A stretch of DNA of 64,000 nucleotides, taken from the NCBI RefSeq assembly GCF_052161615.1, contig NZ_CP197417.1, positions 2,046,001 through 2,110,000 of the forward strand, given 5' to 3'. Numbering within the stretch: position 1 is the stretch's first letter; every line of letters begins with the position of its first letter. Origin of the DNA: Aeoliella sp052161615 (lineage in GTDB: Bacteria > Planctomycetota > Planctomycetia > Pirellulales > Lacipirellulaceae). The position numbers were made by a program, and so were the translations under genes. The notes beneath the pieces were generated by a model. That model did no database searches, had not been told where the DNA came from, and saw nothing but the letters and a program-made list of their open reading frames with translations. This document shows positions 1-8,323 of this stretch, piece by piece.

Positions 1-138
1 GAGTCCGTAACTGGCCACGTCGCTCGCGAGGCGGCGACTGAGGTCGCACGCGCGGACTGGGATGAAACGATCGTCGGGCCGCGACCATCCCGAGTCGGCG
101 GAATCCATGGTCGCCAACGTGGGGGAGGGATCGGGCAT
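1..138 (-). CDS. 5' part of a gene running off the left edge; possibly DUF3754/TMEM143-like
   Basis: An open frame starts at an ATG at 138 on the minus strand and is still open at base 1, giving 46 residues. It begins 16 bases beyond the stop of the upstream hydrolase gene, so the two are probably co-transcribed. The stretch RFIPVRACDL after an acidic, Pro-rich start resembles the opening of DUF3754 (TMEM143-like) membrane proteins, but this rests on one short motif. The rest of the gene lies outside the window, so the family call is weak; that it is coding is more likely than not, from spacing and codon usage. Confidence 0.5.
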   Translation of the reverse strand, partial: MPDPSPTLATMDSADSGWSRPDDRFIPVRACDLSRRLASDVASYGL

Positions 139-154
139 GACAATCGGTTCGGTG

Positions 155-1255
155 CTAATCGGCGACAGTGGAAGGTTGCGAGGAAGGTTGCGGTGAGCGA
201 AGCCCGCGGGCGATTCGCCAAACGCTGGGACGAGCTAGTTGCGATTCGGGCTGCGGGGCCGGCGCTTGATCGCCCTCCAGCACCCATTCTATCACACGCC
301 AATCGAGCCAGTATCGATCGGGATCCGAACCACGCCGACCGACGAATCCAAGGTGGCCGCCACAGCCGGTGGCGAGCAACTGCGTCGCGGGACCGAGCTG
401 CGAGCTGGCGAGAGGCTCGAGCGGCACGATGGGGTCGTTGGCCGCGGCGATGATTCGCGTCGGGAGCTCGATCTTCGCCAGCCGGCTGGCGACGCTCGTC
501 TGTTCGTAGTAGTCGTCGGCATCGCGATAGCCGCCCAGCGGCACCGTGTATGCCTCGTCGAACTCGCGAAGCTTACGCGGCTTGGGTAGATGATCGACCG
601 AAGGAGCACCGGCTACGATACGGGAACGATGCTGCACCTTCTTCCACAACTCGCGCGCGAAGAATTGATCGTACTTTCGATTCCAAGGTCGTTTGAGCAG
701 CTCTTCGACCGCAAACAAATCGACAGGCGGGCAAACCGCGACGATGCGGGCAAAATTGCTCGGCACCGATGGCATTGCCGCCAAGTTCAGCGTGAGTGCG
801 CCGCCGAGCGAGAACCCCACCACGGTCAGCGGCGAGTCGGGTGCGAGTTCGCCAATGCGGACGATGGGGGGCTCGAGGTCGGTCGCACGGCCGCAGTGCG
901 TCGACGTGCGTGCGAGCATCTCCCCTGCCCCGCATCCCCGTAGGTCGAGACGGAAGACGCGGACACCGCGGGCGAGTAGCTTGCTGCCGATACGAACGAC
1001 GTAGCGACTCTGGTGCGAACCACACAGGCCATGCACGAGCAGAACGGCGGGGGCTCCCGCTTGCCAGTCGGGCGGGCAATCGTCGTGCAGTACTAACTGG
1101 TCGCCATCTTCCAACGCCACGCGATGCTGAACGCTGCTCGGCAAGCTAGCAGTGGCGGCAACGTAGCATGCAGCCAGGGTTTGGCGGTGCCCCCCTGCTA
1201 GCAGCGGAAAGGGACGGAAATCGGCGTTCAATGGGTTCAAAATCCTTCCTCCCAC
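155..1255 (-). CDS. YheT-like alpha/beta hydrolase
   Basis: 366 residues. The alpha/beta-hydrolase triad is visible: nucleophile elbow GFSLGG with Ser149, acid in NDPIVP (Asp274) and GGHLGF with His301; VHGLCGSH near residues 75-81 would form the oxyanion hole. The N-terminal FRPFPLLAGGHRQTL is typical of the YheT/ABHD1-3 esterase family, whose members act on small esters or lipids; the substrate here is unknown. The length fits the family plus a Pro/Ser-rich tail of about 35 residues. No signal peptide is seen, so it is probably cytoplasmic or membrane-associated. The gene lies 16 bases upstream of the partial gene at the left edge. The family call is secure, the specific reaction is not. 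Confidence 0.85.
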   Translation of the reverse strand: MGGRILNPLNADFRPFPLLAGGHRQTLAACYVAATASLPSSVQHRVALEDGDQLVLHDDCPPDWQAGAPAVLLVHGLCGSHQSRYVVRIGSKLLARGVRVFRLDLRGCGAGEMLARTSTHCGRATDLEPPIVRIGELAPDSPLTVVGFSLGGALTLNLAAMPSVPSNFARIVAVCPPVDLFAVEELLKRPWNRKYDQFFARELWKKVQHRSRIVAGAPSVDHLPKPRKLREFDEAYTVPLGGYRDADDYYEQTSVASRLAKIELPTRIIAAANDPIVPLEPLASSQLGPATQLLATGCGGHLGFVGRRGSDPDRYWLDWRVIEWVLEGDQAPAPQPESQLARPSVWRIARGLRSPQPSSQPSTVAD

Positions 1256-1451
1256 TGAGGCTTGGCAACCTCGATCGTGCGCCTGGAACGTGAAAGCTTA
1301 TTCGCCAGACCTAGAAAATTATTACCCACATCCCATCGAGTTGGCTGAGGGGATCGGCCTTCGTTAACCGATTTTACTAGATGGCACTAACACTCTACGG
1401 GCGAGTTTAACGGCTGGCCATCGTCCTGTCTTGTGAGGTAAGGAGTTTTCG

Positions 1452-2183
1452 ATGCGGTTGCTCAGTCGCTGGCTCCGTGCAGTGGGTCCACCACGTGTGT
1501 CCCTACTGGTTATGCCCCACTCCGGTGCCTCCGAGGTGGCTGATCAAGCGACTTGGGAACTCGCCATTAGCGAACTCGACCGGCGTCAACTTCCCGCAAC
1601 GTGGGCCGTGGTGGACGGCAGCGGACGCTGGACGCTGGGTGCCGCGCTGGTGACCAGCCGCGAGTCGCACGAGATGGCGTTCGTGGCTCGGGAAACCAAT
1701 CTGTCGACCTTAGTTGCCGACTTTCGCCGTCAGTCGCAACTCGCCCAGCGTGTGCGGCTTGCGCTACGCACGTTGGTGACCACATCGTCCGGTATGCATC
1801 CCTCGCTACTCGCCCAGCTCGGTGTCGAGGCCGTGGTACCTCTCGCCGACAGGGAGACCAATCCCAGCCCAACAGGTTCGCTGCGCGGCGTTGCTTGGGG
1901 AACTTGGGAAGTGCCCGTCACCGACGAACTCGACACCCCCAGCAAGCCGATGGAGTGCAAACGGCTGCTTACTCGGCTGAACATGATGCTCAACCAGTCG
2001 ACGCGGATGAACCTAGTGTGGCAACTCGGACGGCTCGAGTCGCCCCGCCAGCTTCGGCCGGCGCTCGGGTTCTTTGATCTCCTGACCGACCTGCGGCAAC
2101 GTGGATGGCTCCGCGTCGAAACTTACGGCGCGGCAGCGGCGGGGGCGACCTCGCGGCTAACGCTGCCGCGACGGGCGGCGTAA
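1452..2183 (+). CDS. hypothetical protein, degenerate polysaccharide-deacetylase-like fold
   Basis: 243 residues starting at an ATG preceded by AGGAG. I do not recognise a named family. The order of elements resembles a NodB/polysaccharide deacetylase barrel: a first strand (VSLLVMPHSG), an ISELDRRQLPATWAVVDG segment like the usual xxATFFV strand, a SHEMAF segment where NodB enzymes have GHEIG, and a later GVEAVVP strand. The metal-binding TFDD and HxxxH residues are missing, so if the fold is right the protein is probably not a metal-dependent deacetylase. There is no signal peptide or obvious membrane segment. It stands alone, with about 195 non-coding bases upstream. Confidence 0.6.
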   Translation: MRLLSRWLRAVGPPRVSLLVMPHSGASEVADQATWELAISELDRRQLPATWAVVDGSGRWTLGAALVTSRESHEMAFVARETNLSTLVADFRRQSQLAQRVRLALRTLVTTSSGMHPSLLAQLGVEAVVPLADRETNPSPTGSLRGVAWGTWEVPVTDELDTPSKPMECKRLLTRLNMMLNQSTRMNLVWQLGRLESPRQLRPALGFFDLLTDLRQRGWLRVETYGAAAAGATSRLTLPRRAA

Positions 2184-2243
2184 GCGATTGCCAATAGCGG
2201 AAGGGCGCAAGCCCTCCGGCAGTCGATGGGATTCGCACAGCGA

Positions 2244-2423
2244 TCAAAGATCGCGGTACGCGCTCCAGCTTAGATAGCCGAGGATGACCGCACAGATCAC
2301 AAAGCCGATATCGATCAGCATGTTCGCCCGGCCGAACGGGAAACCAACCGCCAGATCGAGCCCAAAGAGCAAGAAGGTTAAGCCGGCCACGGCCATGCCA
2401 CCGAAGGTCATTGCTTTGGGCAT
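2244..2423 (-). CDS. 59-residue conserved-looking small membrane protein
   Basis: A short frame from ATG at 2423 to TGA at 2244 encodes 59 residues beginning MPKAMTFGGMAVAG and ending SWSAYRDL. Two hydrophobic segments are visible (about residues 7-29 and 36-52), separated by a short polar turn around GRAN, so it looks like a two-helix inner-membrane protein. The hydrophobic pattern, clean start and location in an otherwise empty gap argue that it is real. No function can be assigned. It lies in the gap between the 1452-2183 gene and pdxA, both on the other strand. Confidence 0.7.
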   Translation of the reverse strand: MPKAMTFGGMAVAGLTFLLFGLDLAVGFPFGRANMLIDIGFVICAVILGYLSWSAYRDL

Positions 2424-2715
2424 GTGGTCGAATCCTGCGAGCGCGAATCGGCGAGGCGTGGGGCTTTGGGTAAATTGCGGTAGACTTACAGTATAGTCGC
2501 CAAATGGCGGTTGTCATCGGACTACCGCCGCGCGAGGCTCTAGTGTTATCAGGGCCCGGCGAGCGTACAACCGTCAGATCTCATAAATTCGGCCCTACCG
2601 GCCGTTTTCTTCCAGCATTTTGCGGTGCGATCGGGGGCCGTTCAGCGGCGGGCTCCGGTACGGTACCATCGAAGCAGGTACCCACCCTGCCCCCCTTCAG
2701 AAGCTTAGCTCGCCC

Positions 2716-3756
2716 ATGCCTGCCACGCATTTACCCCTGTTAGCCCTGACCATGGGGGACGCCGCTGGCGTGGGGCCTGAGGTGATTGCGGGCTGCTGGG
2801 CGGACGCGAGGGTCCATGCGCTTTGCCGCCCGGTGGTCCTGGGAAATCCTGAAATTTTGCGGCGAGCCTGTCGGCTTCGGGGCCAGTCGATCGAGGTCCA
2901 GCCGATCTCGACGATCGCCGAGGCCACCCCAAGCCCCACCACCCTGCCCTGCCTCGCGGTGGGCGGCGACGACGTGCTCGACGTCCCCATCGGCACGCAC
3001 GACGCGCGGACGGGCCAGGCGGCCTACCTGGCGGTTGTGGAGGCCGCGCGGCTGGCCCTGGCGGGTCAGATCGAGGGTCTAGTGACCGCCCCGCTCAGTA
3101 AGGCGGCGCTGCACGCAGCGGGGCATGACTATCCGGGCCATACCGAACTGCTCGCCGAACTCTGTGGCACGCCCCGCTTCGCAATGATGCTGTACCTGCC
3201 GCCGGGGGTGGCGAATCGCTCGCCATGTGGGCTTGGCGTGGCGCACGTGACGCTGCACACCTCGATGCGGACGGCGCTCGACATGATCAACGTCGAAGCG
3301 AATGTCGAAGCTGCGGAGCTTGCGCGTGACATGATGCAGCGTCTGGGAGTCGCAGCGCCGCGAATTGGCGTGGCCGCGCTCAATCCGCACGCAGGCGAGG
3401 GTGGACTGTTCGGCGACGAGGAGATTCGCATCATCGCCCCCGCAGTCGCTCAAATGCGACAAGCGGGCATCGACGCCACTGGTCCGCTGTCGGCCGACAC
3501 ATTGATGATCGCGGCCCGCGACGGGGCGTTCGACGCCGTAGTCGCTCAGTACCACGACCAAGGACACATTGCGCTCAAGCTGCTCGCGATGCACGCGGCG
3601 GTGAACGTCACGCTCGGCCTGCCGATTGTTCGCACGAGCGTCGCGCACGGCACGGCGTTTGACCGCGCGTGGCAAGGGACGGCGGAGACCACCGGCATGA
3701 TCGCGGCGATCGAAACCGCGGCGAAGCTGGTGCCGACGCGCACGCGTCGTGACTAG
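2716..3756 (+). CDS. pdxA: 4-hydroxythreonine-4-phosphate dehydrogenase PdxA
   Basis: 346 residues from ATG 2716; the frame is open further upstream but family similarity begins at LALTMGDAAGVGPEVI. PdxA oxidises 4-phosphohydroxy-threonine with NAD to the precursor of the pyridoxine ring (DXP-dependent vitamin B6 pathway, cytosol). Family motifs are intact: YPGHTELLAELCGT (metal-binding His), NPHAGEGGLFGDEE and YHDQGHIALK with the other metal ligands. Length is normal. A histidine phosphatase gene follows on the same strand after 61 bases. PdxJ, which acts next, is not in the window. Some PdxA-like proteins act on other hydroxy acids, but nothing here suggests that. Confidence 0.93.
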   Translation: MPATHLPLLALTMGDAAGVGPEVIAGCWADARVHALCRPVVLGNPEILRRACRLRGQSIEVQPISTIAEATPSPTTLPCLAVGGDDVLDVPIGTHDARTGQAAYLAVVEAARLALAGQIEGLVTAPLSKAALHAAGHDYPGHTELLAELCGTPRFAMMLYLPPGVANRSPCGLGVAHVTLHTSMRTALDMINVEANVEAAELARDMMQRLGVAAPRIGVAALNPHAGEGGLFGDEEIRIIAPAVAQMRQAGIDATGPLSADTLMIAARDGAFDAVVAQYHDQGHIALKLLAMHAAVNVTLGLPIVRTSVAHGTAFDRAWQGTAETTGMIAAIETAAKLVPTRTRRD

Positions 3757-3817
3757 CTGCACCTAGGACCCCGATCAGGCTTGGTCAGGGCTATAAAAAA
3801 CAAACGCAGAGATCTTG

Positions 3818-4447
3818 ATGCACGACCACTGCCTTATTTACCTGCTACGACATGGTGCGACCGCGCACAACTTGTTCGACCCGCCGCGGATGCAAGGTCG
3901 GCACATCGACGAGCCGCTCGTCGATCTAGGGCGGCGTCAGGCGGCCGACGTCGCGGCGGCGCTGGCTCGGAAGACTCTCGCAGCGGTCTACGCCAGTCCG
4001 ATGAAGCGAGCCCTGCAAACCGCCACCGTGATCGCCGAGTCGCACGGCCTCTCGGCCGTGGGGGTCGAGGGCCTCGCCGAAGCGGACGTCGGTCGTTGGG
4101 AAGATCGCTCCTGGGACGAGATCGAGCTCAACGACACCGAGGCGTATCGCGCGTTCCGGGCCGATCCTGTGGCCTTTGGCTATCCAGGTGGCGAAAATCT
4201 GGGCGAAGTGACCCAGCGCGTTGTGAATTCTATCGACCAAGTCGCTGCCGAGCACGTAGGGCAGCATATCGCGATCGTGGCCCACAGCGTGGTAAATCGG
4301 TTGTATCTGGGCGAAGTACTTTGCATCCCCATCGCTGTGCGGCGCAAGCTTCCGCAGGACAACTGCAGCATCAGCATTGTGAAGTGGCGCCCCGGTGGCT
4401 CCACCGTCGAAACAATCAATGCCGTACATCACTTGGCGAGCCATTAG
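3818..4447 (+). CDS. histidine phosphatase family protein (phosphoglycerate-mutase-like)
   Basis: 209 residues from ATG 3818 (a TTG codon directly before it could also serve). The catalytic LLRHGATAHN is at residues 9-18 with phospho-acceptor His12; Arg and Glu pocket residues appear in ASPMKRALQTA and LAEADVGRWE, and the second His in IVAHSVVNR. This is the cofactor-independent-looking CobC/GpmB branch of the superfamily, which includes alpha-ribazole phosphatase, sugar-phosphate and other small phosphatases; the substrate cannot be read off. The 3' end overlaps the end of the convergent gene 4416-5573 by 32 bases. Confidence 0.88.
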   Translation: MHDHCLIYLLRHGATAHNLFDPPRMQGRHIDEPLVDLGRRQAADVAAALARKTLAAVYASPMKRALQTATVIAESHGLSAVGVEGLAEADVGRWEDRSWDEIELNDTEAYRAFRADPVAFGYPGGENLGEVTQRVVNSIDQVAAEHVGQHIAIVAHSVVNRLYLGEVLCIPIAVRRKLPQDNCSISIVKWRPGGSTVETINAVHHLASH

Positions 4448-5573
4448 CCATTCGCTTGGCGGCCTGCTGCTGGGCAAGCTGCACCGCCTCGCGTCGCTGC
4501 ATCCGGTCGACGTACTGGTTCGTCACATCGTACGAGGGTGGCTCGACCGGCGGATCGTAATGGAACTCGATGTCGCTCGGCTCGCGGTCGAACGTCACGT
4601 CGAAGAACTCCATTCGCGCGAGGGGTTGGCGACTGAGCTGAAATAGCGCCGCAGCGGGAGCCTGGTCGCTCGCCAGCGGGTCGTCGGACGACCGGTACTC
4701 GATGACGTAAGGGAACAAGTCGCTTTGTCCCAGCAAGATAAGCACATTGCTCGGCAGCCGCGCGGGTAGCGAGCCCTTGGATAGCCGGTCTTCGAGCCGC
4801 TGGAGCAGCAGCTCGGCGGTAATCTCTTCGCTGGGCACGTCGTCCAACGTGGTTAAGACGCCGGCTAGCGACTCGGGGCGCCAACGGCCGATCATCGCGA
4901 TCACCGGTTGATTGCCGAGATTCAAGTGCTCGGGGGCGCGAAAGGTGCCTGGCGCGGTGAATTCGAAATGCAGGCGTAAGGACTCGAGCAGCATCGGCAA
5001 GCCGCCGAAGCTGGTCGCGCTGTGTGGCGCGAATGGCGTCGAGCTCGCCAGGCCACCGGCGAGGTCGTCGGAGTTCGTGCGATTGAGCATCCGCCGCAAC
5101 TGCCAGAGGTCCACACGCTCGATGGTACGACCGCTAGCGATGTTGCGATCGGTCCACAGCACGCGTCCATTGGTAGTTTGCAGGAGCGAGGCTCGTACGC
5201 CGTCGTGTTGACTCTCCAGCAGCCAACGCACGTGGCGGTTGTTCCCCCTGCCCCGCTGCAAATACTCGCCCCGACCATCCAGCCGCAGCTTCTCGACGTG
5301 CGCCTGGTGCTGGAGACGAGCGGTAACGTGCTCGCGCTGTTCTAGGCGGGCGATCGCCAGCAACATGTGCCGGTCACCCAGTGGATCGATCTGAATATTC
5401 GCGGGGAGGACCCGGCGGAAGTTATTGGTGAGCTTGTCGCTCGCCTCGCTCGACTTGGCTTGTTCCTTTTGCGATCGCCAGCGCGAGACCATTGGTTCGG
5501 CCAATAGGTAAACCGCAGCGGCGAATCCGAGCACGAGGACCACGGATGTTAAATGGCGTAATTTGTTCTTCAT
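4416..5573 (-). CDS. membrane-anchored hypothetical protein, LolA-like C-terminal part
   Basis: 385 residues. One N-terminal membrane segment (about residues 9-26) follows a short basic start, so the bulk should face the periplasm. The rest is soluble, with several outer-membrane-lipoprotein-carrier-like strands, notably VLILLGQSDLFPYVIEYR and LARMEFFDVTFDREPSDIEFHYDPP near the C-terminus; that FxxVxF...FxYxPP pattern recalls LolA/LppX folds, but the match is by eye only. The gene converges on the histidine phosphatase with a 32-base overlap of coding ends. There is no close neighbour on its own strand. Function unknown. Confidence 0.65.
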   Translation of the reverse strand: MKNKLRHLTSVVLVLGFAAAVYLLAEPMVSRWRSQKEQAKSSEASDKLTNNFRRVLPANIQIDPLGDRHMLLAIARLEQREHVTARLQHQAHVEKLRLDGRGEYLQRGRGNNRHVRWLLESQHDGVRASLLQTTNGRVLWTDRNIASGRTIERVDLWQLRRMLNRTNSDDLAGGLASSTPFAPHSATSFGGLPMLLESLRLHFEFTAPGTFRAPEHLNLGNQPVIAMIGRWRPESLAGVLTTLDDVPSEEITAELLLQRLEDRLSKGSLPARLPSNVLILLGQSDLFPYVIEYRSSDDPLASDQAPAAALFQLSRQPLARMEFFDVTFDREPSDIEFHYDPPVEPPSYDVTNQYVDRMQRREAVQLAQQQAAKRMANGSPSDVRH

Positions 5574-5806
5574 GCGCCGGTTTTGTCGGTTTTGCCAAAG
5601 AATGGGGTCGTATCACGCCGACTTCTTACTCCCAGAGAGCTTGCGCTTGTTGCGGCTGCCGTGCAGTGTGCCCGGCAACTGACAGCAACAGCAGCAGCTC
5701 GAAGAGGGTCGCGGATTCTAGCTTTCGAGTTGGAACAGCGTCCACCGCACTTCGCGTCTGGTGCTAGCAGGCATCCCGGCGAGACAATTCCCAAGGGGGG
5801 GACACA

Positions 5807-7285
5807 ATGCGTTTAACACACTGGCTGCCCAGCTGCGTGCTGGCGGCCGCCTTGACGACTGTCGGATGCACCGGCGCACGAATGGCTCATAACTTGCCAC
5901 CAGCGCAACAACTCATGGAACCAGGCCCCGGCGTCGGCGGCCCCGGTCCTGGCGTCATTCCTCCTCCCGGCCAGTTTGGTGGCGGGCCGATGGGTGGCAT
6001 GGGTGGTCCGATGCAAGCATCGTACATGGAAGATGGCGGATTCTACGCCGGCGGCGGAGCTCCTTGTGGGCCCTGCGGACCGGGAATGGGAATGGGAATG
6101 GGCATGGGAATGCCCGGCATGGGGATGATGCCTCCCACTTCGCAGATTTCGTTCCTCGGCGAAGAGCCTTTGAGCGTGTCGTGGGATGTCAGCAACGCTG
6201 GCATGTTCGACTCGGCTCCGCTGTTCGTTCCTGGCAAGCAAGACTTTCCCCAAGGTGCCATCTATCGCCTGAAGGTCACCAACCTTCCAGGACGCGAATC
6301 GGTTGCCTTGTATCCCACGCTGGAAGTGGCTCCGGTCACTCCCCGCACCGATGCCTACTTGGCTCACGCTCCGATTCCGGTGCAATTCACGGAAGAGGAC
6401 TTCGACCAAGTGCTGAGCGGCAACTTTGTGACCAAGGTGATCTACCTGCCAGATCCCGAGTTCACCGAAGTGGCGCTCGCGGGTGTTGAAACATTGGTCA
6501 GCACACGGCTTGATCCGGGTGTGGACCCGATTGCCGAAGCCGATCGTCGCGGCTCGATCCTCGCCATCTTGCGGATGGGTAACAAGGACCTGAGCAAGAC
6601 GGCCGGAATGGGCGGCATGGGTGGCGGCGGTGCTGGTTGCATTACCCCTGCTCAATACAGCGAAGGCGAATCGTTTACGCCCGACCATGTGCCGGCTCCG
6701 ATGGAAGGCCAAATCGAAGGCCAGTACATGGGCGAAGCTGGCGGCGAATACGCTGGCGAGTACAGCGAAGGTGGTTATATCGAAGGTGGATGCCCCGATG
6801 GCAACTGCCAGGATGGAAGCTGCAACGTGAATGGCTACGGCCCTGGCTACGGCTACGGTTATGGCCAGATGCCGATGGGCATGCCGACTTCGGGGTTTGC
6901 TCCGCAAGGCGTGCCTCCGCACATGGTGGCGAACATGGCTCCCGGTTATGGCATGCCAATCACTGGCACGCCGATCGGTCTGCCTGGCCCGCCCCACATT
7001 CCGCTGGGCGTGCCGGCTGGCTTGCAGAAGCACACCATGCGTAACCGCACTCGCGTTGTGCTGCCATCGCCGGTGGAAGAGATGAAGATGACCGTCAAGC
7101 AGCGTCCGGGCATGAACTATCCCGCACCTGTGGACCATGTTCGGATCGACGAAGTGAATCGCGCTCCCAAGCAGATGTTTGGTGGCACGGTTCCCGGACT
7201 CATTCCTTCGGCCTTAAGCAAATCGTGGAACAAGATGAAGTCGGGCGCGCATAACGCCGATTGCCAATGTGAGTACTGTCAGTAA
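5807..7285 (+). CDS. Gly/Met/Pro/Cys-rich lipoprotein, first gene of an envelope trio
   Basis: 492 residues. A signal peptide with lipobox (TTVGC, Cys21) predicts a lipid-anchored periplasmic or outer-membrane protein. Residues about 30-110 are low-complexity Gly/Pro/Met repeats. Residues about 120-265 form a folded domain (FLGEEPLSVSWDVSNAG to LAILRMGNKDL) that is clearly related to the protein encoded at 7467-8213. After it come Cys clusters (CPDGNCQDGSC), another Gly/Tyr/Met-rich stretch and a C-terminal CQCEYCQ. Free Cys pairs in an exported protein suggest disulphide cross-linking or metal binding. The gene starts a same-strand run with 7467 and 8324. No named family is recognised. Confidence 0.75.
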   Translation: MRLTHWLPSCVLAAALTTVGCTGARMAHNLPPAQQLMEPGPGVGGPGPGVIPPPGQFGGGPMGGMGGPMQASYMEDGGFYAGGGAPCGPCGPGMGMGMGMGMPGMGMMPPTSQISFLGEEPLSVSWDVSNAGMFDSAPLFVPGKQDFPQGAIYRLKVTNLPGRESVALYPTLEVAPVTPRTDAYLAHAPIPVQFTEEDFDQVLSGNFVTKVIYLPDPEFTEVALAGVETLVSTRLDPGVDPIAEADRRGSILAILRMGNKDLSKTAGMGGMGGGGAGCITPAQYSEGESFTPDHVPAPMEGQIEGQYMGEAGGEYAGEYSEGGYIEGGCPDGNCQDGSCNVNGYGPGYGYGYGQMPMGMPTSGFAPQGVPPHMVANMAPGYGMPITGTPIGLPGPPHIPLGVPAGLQKHTMRNRTRVVLPSPVEEMKMTVKQRPGMNYPAPVDHVRIDEVNRAPKQMFGGTVPGLIPSALSKSWNKMKSGAHNADCQCEYCQ

Positions 7286-7329
7286 CCACTCTGACCGTGC
7301 TCGCGAGTAGAGAGATCAATCAGGAAGGT

Positions 7330-7430
7330 GGGGTGAGTAGGTCAGTAAGTGAGTAGGTGGCTCGTACCTCCAACTACTCGAAAATGCTTGCTTACCTACT
7401 CACCCACCAACTTCCGCCGCTACTCACCTT
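7330..7430. repeat. octamer tandem inverted repeat, copy 1
   Basis: The gap between two envelope-protein genes holds degenerate TGAGTARG octamers in direct array (TGAGTAGG, TCAGTAAG, TGAGTAGG at about 7333-7358), then after about 25 bases the complementary array (CTTACCTACTCACC and TACTCACC, about 7390-7429). Together they can fold into an imperfect hairpin. The same unit recurs at 41607-41669 and 43121-43209. It lies 45 bases after one stop codon and about 40 before the next start. Confidence 0.7.
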
Positions 7431-7466
7431 TTCAAAAACTCTTCTCACAGCTCATTCGTAAATACT

Positions 7467-8213
7467 GTGACTCAATTCACGACAACGGTCCGCCGCCTCA
7501 GACGACTTGCCTCCGTGCAAGCGATAGTCATCGGCAGACTGTGTTTGGTTGCTTGCATCAGTGCAATCGGAGCCAGCACGGCACCGGCCCAAGGGCCGCC
7601 CGGGCACCCGCTGCACGCAGGCGCCATGCCACCGGGAGCGATTGGAAGCCAACGACTCCTGAGGGGTGGACCGTTGTCGGGTTATATTCAGCCCACCGAG
7701 ATTCGCGTGCCTGCGGGCGTGCAGGTGGGCCTCGCGATGGATGGCAACTTCACCACGCCCCAGCCCGACAACCCGTTGGTGGGCTTGCAAGTCGGACTGG
7801 TTTATCGCCTGAGGGTTACCAACCTGTTCGATCGGCCCGGCGAGGAGGTCTATCCGACCATCGAGCTCATCGATCGCCTTTATCCGCCTTGCGGAGCGGA
7901 ACTCAAGTTCCCGGTCCCCGTCGATATTACGGCCGAAGACCTGGAACTCGCTGCCCGGGGAATGTTTGTCACGCGAGTGATCTACGTCGAAGACCCTAAC
8001 CAAGCATTGCCGGTCGACGAGGTGAACGGCAAGACCACTTGGTACGAGGCTCGCGACGGCGAGGATCCGTTGACCGTCGCCGACGCCGCGGGTCGACCGA
8101 TTGCCATCCTGCGACTTGGTGGCCGCGACATGCGACAAGCAGCGGGGCAAGGCTTCGCAACGTATGGGTGCCCTCCGATCATCGAGTTTGGGCGCAAACC
8201 GAGTGCAGAGTAG
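7467..8213 (+). CDS. exported protein, paralogue of the lipoprotein domain upstream
   Basis: 248 residues from a GTG start. A long N-terminal region with a hydrophobic stretch ending near TAPAQG (about residue 42) looks like a signal peptide. The mature part (GPLSGYIQPTEIRVP to GGRDMRQAAG) aligns by eye along its length with residues about 120-265 of the 5807-7285 product: shared elements are VGLVYRLRVTNL versus GAIYRLKVTNL, then GEEVYPTIELI versus ESVALYPTLEV, FVTRVIYVEDP versus FVTKVIYLPDP, and AILRLGGRD versus AILRMGNKD. It is therefore a stand-alone copy of that domain without the Cys-rich repeats. Function unknown; presumably a partner in the same envelope layer. Confidence 0.75.
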   Translation: MTQFTTTVRRLRRLASVQAIVIGRLCLVACISAIGASTAPAQGPPGHPLHAGAMPPGAIGSQRLLRGGPLSGYIQPTEIRVPAGVQVGLAMDGNFTTPQPDNPLVGLQVGLVYRLRVTNLFDRPGEEVYPTIELIDRLYPPCGAELKFPVPVDITAEDLELAARGMFVTRVIYVEDPNQALPVDEVNGKTTWYEARDGEDPLTVADAAGRPIAILRLGGRDMRQAAGQGFATYGCPPIIEFGRKPSAE

Positions 8214-8323
8214 GCCACGCTTACAAACGTTTAGAAGCGAGAGAACACCAGACGCCTTACGGCGTCCGCTCGCCTTGAAGAATAGAACGGACGCTTTCAA
8301 TCGTCTTTGCTGCCTTATCGATC

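Noticed and set aside
5813..7138. A 441-codon open frame antisense to the first Cys-rich lipoprotein gene.
   Set aside because: It is an artefact of GC-rich, Gly/Met-repeat coding sequence on the other strand. The plus-strand frame has a signal peptide, lipobox and a paralogue nearby; the antisense translation is His/Arg-rich and featureless.
7330..7430. The octamer arrays (here and at 41607 and 43121) as CRISPR arrays.
   Set aside because: The units are 8 bases in direct tandem without unique spacers, and no cas genes are present in the window.
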